From Candidatus Woesearchaeota archaeon (GTDB lineage Archaea; Nanobdellota; Nanobdellia; UBA10117; ARS21), in the NCBI GenBank assembly GCA_002725495.1, contig PBPJ01000028.1, positions 36,148 to 42,126 of the forward strand: a DNA stretch of 5,979 nt, given 5' to 3'. Shown piece by piece: positions 1-5,350 of the stretch. Under the pieces are notes generated by a model, which was not told the DNA's origin, made no database searches, and worked only from the letters and a program-made list of their open reading frames with translations. Positions within the stretch are counted from its first letter, which is position 1; each line of letters starts with the position of its first letter. The translations under genes and the position numbers were made by a program.

Positions 1-81
1 TAAACCTTTTTTTCTTTCAGCTTTTTCATATTTTAAAGCTGAATTTAATCTAGGTAATGGATTGTTTTGATTATAAGCCAT
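1..81 (-). CDS. Unknown phage protein, N-terminal 27 codons (cut by window edge)
   Basis: An open frame starts with ATG at 81-79 and runs off the left edge without a stop. The protein begins MAYNQNNPLPRLNSALKYE and continues with a Lys/Glu/Arg-rich stretch ending KKGL. The start is supported by its place just after the stop of the upstream gene and by the neighbours' layout: same strand, short gap, AT-rich leader. No Shine-Dalgarno sequence precedes it; the leader is instead a run of CAA triplets. The product cannot be recognised from 27 residues. By position, downstream of probable virion genes, it may be another structural or packaging protein, but that is inference. Confidence 0.6.
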   Translation of the reverse strand, partial: MAYNQNNPLPRLNSALKYEKAERKKGL

Positions 82-83
82 AA

Positions 84-116
84 TTGTTGTTGTTATTGTT
101 GTTGTTGTTGTTGTTG
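84..116 (-). repeat. CAA trinucleotide repeat in the leader of the left-edge gene
   Basis: Read on the minus strand, the gap between two genes is TAATAA (stop of the upstream gene plus a second stop), then seven CAA, one TAA, three CAA, then TT and the ATG at 81. The tract fills almost all of the 38-base gap. It has no G and should be unstructured as RNA. It could be slippage-prone filler or an open leader that lets ribosomes load without a Shine-Dalgarno sequence. The sequence does not decide between these. Confidence 0.85.
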
Positions 117-119
117 TTA

Positions 120-350
120 TTATTCTGTTTCAGGTTCTATTTCTTCTCCTTCGGGTATTATATTTAATTCTACTAATCTATCTCTGAAAACATTGTAATC
201 TAAATATTCTTCTACGTCTTCATATTTTGTATCAAAAGTTTGACCAGGACCAACTTTACCAAATATTTGAGGGTATCCGTTTTCATCAAAACACAACCAG
301 TATATAATATCGTTAGATGTATTTTTAATTGTATATTTTATAACACTCAT
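120..350 (-). CDS. Small acidic protein of unknown function (76 aa)
   Basis: The protein starts MSVIKYTIKNTSND and ends in an acidic tail, EGEEIEPETE, followed by two in-frame TAA stops. The ATG at 350-348 is chosen because it lies four bases after the stop of the upstream repeat protein and about 11 bases downstream of GGAGGAGGA, the only strong Shine-Dalgarno sequence in the window. The frame stays open upstream to a TTG at 374, but using it would translate the Shine-Dalgarno itself as Glu-Glu-Glu. Visible segments are a short beta-like N-terminus (residues 1-20), a turn at VGPGQTFDT (about 33-41) and a probable helix (about 43-62). There is no signal peptide or membrane segment. Sitting directly after a candidate adhesin, it could be an accessory or assembly factor, which is inference only. 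Confidence 0.8.
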   Translation of the reverse strand: MSVIKYTIKNTSNDIIYWLCFDENGYPQIFGKVGPGQTFDTKYEDVEEYLDYNVFRDRLVELNIIPEGEEIEPETE

Positions 351-354
351 AATT

Positions 355-1794
355 TTATATTCCTCCTCCGTCAACTATTCCACCCATGTCTGCTATTAAA
401 GCATTTCTACCGGCTACAGCTGCGGCGTTACTTAAATTATATTTACTTATTCCAAATTCCCAAATTTGAGAACCACACCAACTACTTGTTTTAGCTCTAG
501 TATATGGTACTCTAGCACCAAAAGCTACTAACATGTTATCATAGTTTGCAGGACTAATTTCAGGATCAGTTGCTTGACCTGTACCCATAAATCTTCTAAT
601 ACAGTATGTATTTTGCATATCCCATGCTGAAAGATCTTGATCAAAATCACTAGCTCCATTAAACATATCTAATACACCATATCTATTAGGATTTTGATAT
701 GTACCAGTAATATCCCACATACTAATATCTTGATTAAACGGTGTGTTTCCAAATAAGTTATAAAATGATTGTATATTACCTGTTTGCCAATTGTTTAATG
801 GTGTATTAATTTGTGTTCCAAAAAACACTCTATCTAATTGTGTAAGTCCAGAATTAAACACCCAGTTGTTTAACCAAGTACCTCCTGTAAAATTTGAGCA
901 ACCAGCAAATAAACTTTGAATATTTGTCACATTGCTTATATCCCAATTACTTAAATCAGGATTACCAGGTGTTTGGTTAAATACACTATACATCGTCGTA
1001 ACATTTGACGTATTCCAATTAGACACGTCACCTGTAAAGTCTGAACCAGAAAACATAGCTCCTATATGTACAGCGCTAGACATATCCCATCCAGATACAT
1101 CACCAATTGAAGCAGTATAAGGACCACTACCTACAGCAAACATGCTTTCAAAACTTTCAACATTGCTTACATCCCAGTTATTTAAGTTAGGTATTTCAAA
1201 TGTAGTTCCATTTGGTCCTTGATAACTACTAAATACACCTCTTAAACTAACTCCACTAATTTTAGGAGTATCAGTAGCTGTTATAAGCATTTTATTTGCT
1301 TGAGCGAAATTATATGCACACCAGTAATTTGTGTTATTACTAGTACTTGGTACAGCAAAGTCAAAATCACCCCATTGTTTTAAATTAATTATTTTTTCTC
1401 TATCATATTTATTTCCTTGACTAGTTCCACCAGCCAAAGTCCAACCTTGTATTGATTGTGATGGACTGTTTATTTTTATAGTATATATTCCAGGTGAAGC
1501 ATAAGTATGAGCAACAGTATAATCTACCGTAGGATTTGTATTGTATGTATCTGAAGTTCCATCGCCCCAATCAACAATTATATCTAAATTTAATCCACTA
1601 GGGCCAACATTTGGTGTGTCAAAAGCGTTAACTTGAAATGGTAATCTTATTTGATTATTTCCTGATCCTTGACTTGTTGTATTATTAGTATTAATATCAA
1701 ATACCATAGTTCCTGGTAATATTACTCCTCCAGAACCAGGTACATTAGGCACGGCTAGTATTGCGTTTGCATTTCCCAGTATAGTTGGTGCCAT
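355..1794 (-). CDS. PKD-like plus BspA-like (DUF285) repeat protein, candidate virion adhesin
   Basis: The 479-aa protein has three visible parts. Residues 1-45 are a Gly/Pro/Asn-rich N-terminus. Residues 50-120 look like a PKD-type beta-sandwich: VDWGDGTSD at 74-82 and AHTYASPGIYTIKI at 95-108 are hallmark positions. Residues 200-400 carry about eight BspA-like DUF285 repeats of the form W-D-[VIM]-S-N-V...MF, with the repeat Trp at 207, 236, 260, 284, 311, 336, 360 and 391, a period of 24-31. The C-terminus (KYNLSNAAAVAGRNALIADMG) resembles the usual cap of these proteins. In cellular relatives such proteins are typically surface-exposed, but no signal peptide is visible here, so export by Sec is unlikely. 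Placement among probable structural genes suggests a tail or capsid-surface host-binding protein; that role is inferred. It starts one base after the preceding stop. Confidence 0.88.
   Translation of the reverse strand: MAPTILGNANAILAVPNVPGSGGVILPGTMVFDINTNNTTSQGSGNNQIRLPFQVNAFDTPNVGPSGLNLDIIVDWGDGTSDTYNTNPTVDYTVAHTYASPGIYTIKINSPSQSIQGWTLAGGTSQGNKYDREKIINLKQWGDFDFAVPSTSNNTNYWCAYNFAQANKMLITATDTPKISGVSLRGVFSSYQGPNGTTFEIPNLNNWDVSNVESFESMFAVGSGPYTASIGDVSGWDMSSAVHIGAMFSGSDFTGDVSNWNTSNVTTMYSVFNQTPGNPDLSNWDISNVTNIQSLFAGCSNFTGGTWLNNWVFNSGLTQLDRVFFGTQINTPLNNWQTGNIQSFYNLFGNTPFNQDISMWDITGTYQNPNRYGVLDMFNGASDFDQDLSAWDMQNTYCIRRFMGTGQATDPEISPANYDNMLVAFGARVPYTRAKTSSWCGSQIWEFGISKYNLSNAAAVAGRNALIADMGGIVDGGGI
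361..369 (-). promoter_or_regulatory. Strong Shine-Dalgarno site for the 76-aa gene
   Basis: The minus strand reads GGAGGAGGA, a near-ideal anti-16S complement, with about 11 bases (allowing for which GGAGG pairs) before the ATG at 350. It lies inside the last codons of the upstream repeat protein. It settles the start of the 76-aa gene and contrasts with the other leaders here, which lack such a motif. Confidence 0.75.
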
Positions 1795-1795
1795 G

Positions 1796-2275
1796 TTATA
1801 TCATTGCTATAATATCCGCAGCAGTAGTTCCTGTTGCGTATACTCGTTGTACTTGTAATGGTATAAATGAGGCATCAGCTATATTGTTTAAAGCAACTGT
1901 TTCACCTCCTACAGTTAGTACTCTTAAGTTTCCTCCAGTACCTACAAATAAACTGTACCCAGGAGATTGAAATTGTTGATTACCTTTGTAAATCTCATAA
2001 GTTCCTGGTGATATACCTGATAATAATTCTATATCGCTTGAATTTATAACATCTCTTACTTCTGCTATTGCTCCAGCGCTATCATATACAACATCTCCTC
2101 CGTTTATATTAAAACCTTTTGGGTTTGTTTCTGCATTAGTAAATCCTTTACCTACATCAGTTAAAGTTGTTCCTGCTCCTGTATTAGTTCCACTTATAAT
2201 AACTCCAGGATTAGGAATATTTACTGAATCATCAGGTATAACTACTACTGCATTAGTTGGTTGATTGTTTGCCAT
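1796..2275 (-). CDS. Probable virion protein with spike-base-like C-terminus (159 aa)
   Basis: The protein is rich in Gly, Thr, Asn and Val and has an even beta-strand-like pattern, without a signal peptide or membrane segment. Residues 107-159 hold the clearest signal: YSLFVGTGGNLRVLTVGGET, then FIPLQVQRVYATGTT followed by a short hydrophobic end. This resembles the C-terminal motif of phage proteins annotated as spike base protein (RCAP_rcc01079 family), from memory of the family pattern [LFV-GxGGxLRVxTxGG...FLPxxVxRVxATGTT]. The middle (residues 30-100) is not recognised. The N-terminus shares a motif with the next protein downstream (see findings). The ATG at 2275 lies 18 bases after the upstream stop; its leader is A-rich without a Shine-Dalgarno sequence. 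A virion role is likely; the exact location on the particle is uncertain. Confidence 0.72.
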   Translation of the reverse strand: MANNQPTNAVVVIPDDSVNIPNPGVIISGTNTGAGTTLTDVGKGFTNAETNPKGFNINGGDVVYDSAGAIAEVRDVINSSDIELLSGISPGTYEIYKGNQQFQSPGYSLFVGTGGNLRVLTVGGETVALNNIADASFIPLQVQRVYATGTTAADIIAMI

Positions 2276-2293
2276 TTTGTTTAAATGTTATTA

Positions 2294-2515
2294 TTATTTA
2301 TATTCTTTTGCTTTTTGAGTGATTGGTCCACCTACAAATGGTACTGCACCTAATTTAAGTTTCATACCCATCATTCCAGAACTTGAACCTTCACCATGTA
2401 GTCTACCTACTTGACTTAATGGACCGTCCCATATATGTGATTCACCAACTATACCTACTTTTCCTTTCCCCATTCTTTCTGCGTGAGGATCGTGTGTGTG
2501 ATTGTGTTTTGACAT
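2294..2515 (-). CDS. Small basic protein with His-rich N-terminus, unknown (73 aa)
   Basis: The protein begins MSKHNHTHDPHAERMGKGK, with four His at residues 4, 6, 8 and 11, then a Gly/Ser/Met-rich centre (about 41-51) and a Lys-rich C-terminus ending KAKEYK. The His cluster could bind a metal ion, but there is no complete known site pattern, so this is speculation. No signal peptide or membrane segment is visible. Three consecutive in-frame TAA codons end the frame. It starts nine bases after the upstream stop, with the leader AACAATAATT and no Shine-Dalgarno sequence. The flanking Gly-rich and beta-rich genes suggest a minor virion or assembly protein. The family is not recognised. Confidence 0.75.
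   Translation of the reverse strand: MSKHNHTHDPHAERMGKGKVGIVGESHIWDGPLSQVGRLHGEGSSSGMMGMKLKLGAVPFVGGPITQKAKEYK
2295..2302 (-). promoter_or_regulatory. TATAAATA box, possible T4-type late promoter
   Basis: The minus strand reads TATAAATA, the T4 late promoter consensus, about 20 bases before the ATG of the 159-aa virion-like gene and overlapping the end of the 73-aa gene. The position fits a late promoter for virion genes. However, this 8-mer is all A/T, and about one copy per strand is expected by chance in a window this AT-rich. Confidence 0.2.
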
Positions 2516-2524
2516 AATTATTGT

Positions 2525-3097
2525 TTATAAAGTGATTAATTTTTTTGGACCTACTGCATTTGCTCTTGCTATTTCGCTACCATATATACCATTAGCTGTT
2601 GCAGTTGCTGCGGGATTAAAACCTCCTACTGTTGCTATTGGAGCATTACCCATAGCCATACCCGCTGTTATTGTGCCTCCTCCTGTTGGACCTGCAAAAC
2701 CTCCAAATCTGTTAGTTGCATATCCTTGACCTGTAAGATCAGCTCTTGGAGCACCTGTTGCTTCTCGAGCTGAAGGATCAGCATACATTTCGCCACCTAT
2801 TGAACTGAAACCAGTAGCAGAAGCATTATTTGGATCTTGATTGTTTACACCAGATGCTGCAATTTGCGCAGCAGTCCCAACTTGTGGCCCTTGATTCATA
2901 ATAGATCTTGCTAAACTAGCAATGCCTTGATTAGCTAACTGTCCAGTCGCTAGTTGTTGTGCTAATTGACGCGGATTTCGCGACCCTACAGATTGACTTA
3001 CATAATTTGCTATACTATCTCCAAATCCATCAATTCCTAAATTCTGTAGATTTTGCATATTACCTGGCATAAAACCGAAATTTAAAGGACTATTCAT
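2525..3097 (-). CDS. Gly/Ala-rich probable structural protein, unknown (190 aa)
   Basis: The N-terminus (MNSPLNFGFMPGNMQNLQNL) and residues about 25-70 look helical and Gln/Ala-rich (RQLAQQLATGQLANQG). From about residue 75 on the protein is low-complexity, dominated by Gly, Ala, Thr, Asn and Pro, for example FGGFAGPTGGGTITAGMAMG near 131-150. The C-terminus is GPKKLITL. There is no Cys, no membrane segment and no enzyme motif. Such composition is common in phage virion or internal-head proteins, but no family is recognised. It starts one base after the stop of the winged-helix gene and precedes other probable virion genes. Its leader (AAATAGATAAC) lacks a Shine-Dalgarno sequence. Its base composition is a little richer in G+C than its neighbours, which the Gly/Ala codons explain. 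Confidence 0.78.
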   Translation of the reverse strand: MNSPLNFGFMPGNMQNLQNLGIDGFGDSIANYVSQSVGSRNPRQLAQQLATGQLANQGIASLARSIMNQGPQVGTAAQIAASGVNNQDPNNASATGFSSIGGEMYADPSAREATGAPRADLTGQGYATNRFGGFAGPTGGGTITAGMAMGNAPIATVGGFNPAATATANGIYGSEIARANAVGPKKLITL

Positions 3098-3098
3098 G

Positions 3099-3545
3099 TT
3101 ATCTATTTTTATCTTTGTTTACATTATAGATAGAAGTTTGTAAAACTTTATCCATATATGTTGTGCCTTTCATTATTTTGTTTCTTCTTTCACTAGTAGG
3201 TATATCTTCTTCACCTAACATAATACGATAAATTCTTTGAATTAATTGTTTACCTTTAAAAGAAACCTTATATATATTATATTTTTGTGTAGTTCTATTT
3301 CTATGTCGCCATACAACTACCCAATCATTTTGTATTAATCTATTCCACCTTCTATTATCCCAACTATAAGAATATGTACCCATTTTAAAATCATGTATGG
3401 TAAATAAATCTATACAATCTAAGTAAATTAAAAGTTCAATATCAGCATCTGTTAGATCGTTGTTTTTGGAAGCCCATCGACGTATAATACGGTAATGTTT
3501 CAACAAGTTCAACTCTTTAATATCACTTGCTTCTAGCTTTTTCAT
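3099..3545 (-). CDS. Probable winged-helix (MarR-like fold) DNA-binding protein (148 aa)
   Basis: The sequence pattern suggests a winged helix-turn-helix. A helix at LTDADIELLIYLDCID (31-46) is followed by a second at LFTIHDF. SWDNRRWNRLIQNDWVVVW (61-79) looks like the recognition helix leading into a wing, and YNIYKVSFKGKQLIQRIYRI (89-108) like the wing's return strand and a closing helix. The Lys/Arg-rich C-terminus (120-148) could contact nucleic acid. The order resembles MarR-type proteins, but this is fold-level recognition by eye, with no defined ligand or operator. The ATG overlaps the groES stop as ATGA, so translation is probably coupled to the chaperonin genes, with no separate Shine-Dalgarno. 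It may regulate phage late genes or host genes; neither is shown by the sequence. Confidence 0.75.
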   Translation of the reverse strand: MKKLEASDIKELNLLKHYRIIRRWASKNNDLTDADIELLIYLDCIDLFTIHDFKMGTYSYSWDNRRWNRLIQNDWVVVWRHRNRTTQKYNIYKVSFKGKQLIQRIYRIMLGEEDIPTSERRNKIMKGTTYMDKVLQTSIYNVNKDKNR

Positions 3546-3814
3546 AAAACAACGACCACATCCTGTAACTTAATTACTTGGTATGTGATTTTATCTAATT
3601 CAATCATATGACCAGCATGTCGGTCATAAAATATAATATCTTTTTCTTTTACTCCTTCAACTTCACTTCCAATAGAAACTACTTGTGCTTCAATATATCT
3701 AATATCACTTCTATCATTTTTACTTAATAATAAACCGCCTTCAGACTTAGTTATATTTTCTTCTACTTTTTTAATTATTAAATATCTACCTACTGCTTTC
3801 ATTTGTTCTAACAT
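3542..3814 (-). CDS. groES: GroES-type co-chaperonin (phage), short roof
   Basis: This is the lid of the GroEL folding chamber: a heptameric cap that closes the ring in the presence of ATP. In the 90-aa product, GRYLIIKKVEENITKSEGG at 9-27 leads into the mobile loop, with GGLLL at 26-30 in the place of GGIVL in E. coli GroES; this hydrophobic triplet docks on GroEL. DIRYIEAQVVSIG (37-49) and KEKDIIFYD (56-64) match the barrel strands. Between them only SEVEG replaces the longer roof hairpin of E. coli GroES, which makes the product shorter than the usual ~97 aa. The first ATG (3814) overlaps groEL by 29 bases; a second (3802), encoding MKAVGRYL, fits the usual GroES N-terminus as well, and no Shine-Dalgarno decides between them. 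The stop TGA overlaps the next start. Confidence 0.93.
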   Translation of the reverse strand: MLEQMKAVGRYLIIKKVEENITKSEGGLLLSKNDRSDIRYIEAQVVSIGSEVEGVKEKDIIFYDRHAGHMIELDKITYQVIKLQDVVVVL

Positions 3815-5330
3815 TATTTATTACACAATCAGTAGATAAAATTGTAGTAGCCACAGAAGCCGCATTAGTTAAAGCACTTTTTGTAACTAATAATGGATCA
3901 ATAATACCTTCCTTAACCATATGTACCATATTTCCCGTAACCACATTTAAACCGTAATTATCTCTAATTATAGGTGTTTTATTTTCTATACCAGCATTAG
4001 CTAATATAATATCATAAGGAGCTTTAATAGCTTTATATAATATATTTTCACCTATATTTTTTTGGTCTAATGCTTTTGAAGCGTTAAGCAAAGCAACACC
4101 ACCACCAGCTACCACACCTTCTTTAATAGCAGCTTTTGTAGCACATATTGCATCTTCTATTCTATCTTGTTTTTCTTTTAATTCTATATCGGAATTAGCA
4201 CCAACTTTAACTATAGCAACTTTCGCGCTTAATCTAGCTAGTCTTTGTTCTAATCCTATAACTTCATGAGGTTTTAATTTTTTAGTTAAATCTTTTTTAA
4301 CTTTTTTAATTAATTTATTCACCTCATCAGAAACTTCTTCAATTTGGATTATAGTTTGGTCATTTCCTGTTGTAGTCTTTAAACATGTTCCTAAATAATC
4401 TAGTTCTATAGTATTTAAGTCATCACCTAAATCTTCATTAATTATTTGTGAATTTGTTAGTAAAGCTAAATCTTCCAGTATTTGTTTTCTTCTTAAACCA
4501 AACGCTGGTGGATCAACAACATTTACTTTTATATTACCCTTTATTTTATTCATTACAAGAGCAGATAAAACTGCTGGTTCTACTTGTCCTATAATAAATA
4601 AAGCTTTATTGTTTTTTATAACATATTCTAAAACATTTTGAATCTGTCTAATAGAATCAATTTTAGAATCAACAATCATTACTAGAGGATTTTCTAGTTC
4701 TGCTGTAGTATTATCTTTATTAGTTATAAAATTTTGATTTAATAAACCTTTGTTATATTCTACACCTTCAACTATTTCTACTTTAGTTTCACCTGCGCTT
4801 GAAGGTTCCATCATTACTACTCCAGTATTACCTACTTCAATAAATGCTTGAGCAATTAAATCTCCTAATTCTTTATCATTATTAGTAGATATAGTAGCAA
4901 TTTGTTGTATTTTATCTTTTACTGGAACTGCTTGTTCAGTTATATATTTAATAACTTTATCTACACCGTTTAAAATACCATTTTTAATTTCACGCACATT
5001 AGTCTTATCTAATTTACTATATGCTTCTTTTAAAATAGAATATGCTAATACTGTAGCAGTAGTTGTTCCATCTCCAGCTTCTTTAACTGTTTTCTTAGCT
5101 GCTTCTTTTAATAAAGTTGCGCCTATATTTTCTACAGGATCTAAAAGTATAATTGAATCTGCAACAGTAACGCCATCTTTAGTTATAATGGGTTTACCAT
5201 TTGCATCTTCTAAAATTACACATTTACCGCTAGCTCCTAAAGTGGAGCTAACAGCATTTGTGAGTTTTTCTATACCTTTAAAAACCTGTTCTTTGGCATT
5301 AACGCCAAAATTCAGATTTTTTACTATCAT
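3786..5330 (-). CDS. groEL: GroEL-type group I chaperonin (phage-encoded)
   Basis: This is a 60-kDa-class chaperonin that folds proteins in an ATP-driven double-ring chamber with GroES. The 514-aa product spans the family end to end: equatorial domain with ITKDGVTVA at 49-57 and the ATP loop AGDGTTTATVLA at 85-96 (Asp52 and Asp87 present); intermediate domain; apical domain about 187-370 (VEGVEYNKGL at 187-196, FGLRRKQILEDLALLT at 277-292); then RIEDAICATKAA (390-401) holding the Asp equivalent to E. coli Asp398, EGVVAGGGVAL (404-414) and EGIIDPLLVT (474-483). It lacks the C-terminal Gly-Gly-Met tail and ends NNVRTNESSR, hence shorter than ~548 aa. LGASGK (31-36) replaces the usual LGPKGR. 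The start ATG follows an AT-only leader without Shine-Dalgarno or CIRCE. No frameshift is seen. Confidence 0.97.
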   Translation of the reverse strand: MIVKNLNFGVNAKEQVFKGIEKLTNAVSSTLGASGKCVILEDANGKPIITKDGVTVADSIILLDPVENIGATLLKEAAKKTVKEAGDGTTTATVLAYSILKEAYSKLDKTNVREIKNGILNGVDKVIKYITEQAVPVKDKIQQIATISTNNDKELGDLIAQAFIEVGNTGVVMMEPSSAGETKVEIVEGVEYNKGLLNQNFITNKDNTTAELENPLVMIVDSKIDSIRQIQNVLEYVIKNNKALFIIGQVEPAVLSALVMNKIKGNIKVNVVDPPAFGLRRKQILEDLALLTNSQIINEDLGDDLNTIELDYLGTCLKTTTGNDQTIIQIEEVSDEVNKLIKKVKKDLTKKLKPHEVIGLEQRLARLSAKVAIVKVGANSDIELKEKQDRIEDAICATKAAIKEGVVAGGGVALLNASKALDQKNIGENILYKAIKAPYDIILANAGIENKTPIIRDNYGLNVVTGNMVHMVKEGIIDPLLVTKSALTNAASVATTILSTDCVINNVRTNESSR

Positions 5331-5350
5331 TTAATTTAATTTAATTTGAT
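5331..5350 (-). repeat. ATTAA pentamer repeat forming the groEL leader
   Basis: Three perfect ATTAA units (5331-5345, minus strand) plus a degenerate fourth, ATCAA, fill the gap between the 95-aa gene and the groEL ATG; the last base is shared with the upstream stop. The tract contains no Shine-Dalgarno sequence. It may serve as an unstructured AT-rich ribosome landing site, or simply be low-complexity spacer. Confidence 0.7.

Noticed and set aside
84..116. CRISPR-like or poly-glutamine coding repeat
   Set aside because: The triplet units are too short for a CRISPR repeat, and the frame is closed by two stops before the tract and one within it, so it is not translated as poly-Gln from the upstream gene.
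351..374. N-terminal extension of the 76-aa gene from a TTG at 374
   Set aside because: The extension would encode the Shine-Dalgarno sequence as Glu codons and overlap the upstream gene; the ATG at 350 fits far better.
240..494. Plus-strand open frame of 84 codons
   Set aside because: It lies antisense to the 76-aa gene and the end of the repeat protein, with unstructured Phe/Leu/Tyr-rich composition typical of an AT-rich antisense shadow.
932..1120. Plus-strand open frame of 62 codons
   Set aside because: It is antisense to the DUF285 repeats; its apparent internal similarity simply mirrors those repeats.
1785..2049. Two overlapping plus-strand open frames (1785-1970 and 1867-2049)
   Set aside because: Both are antisense to the 159-aa gene, overlap each other, and show no coding character of their own.
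2502..2729. Plus-strand frame encoding a hydrophobic Ala/Pro/Val-rich peptide that looks like a membrane protein
   Set aside because: It is the antisense of the Gly/Ala-rich protein, whose codons read backwards give Ala/Pro/Val; strand and layout do not support a gene.
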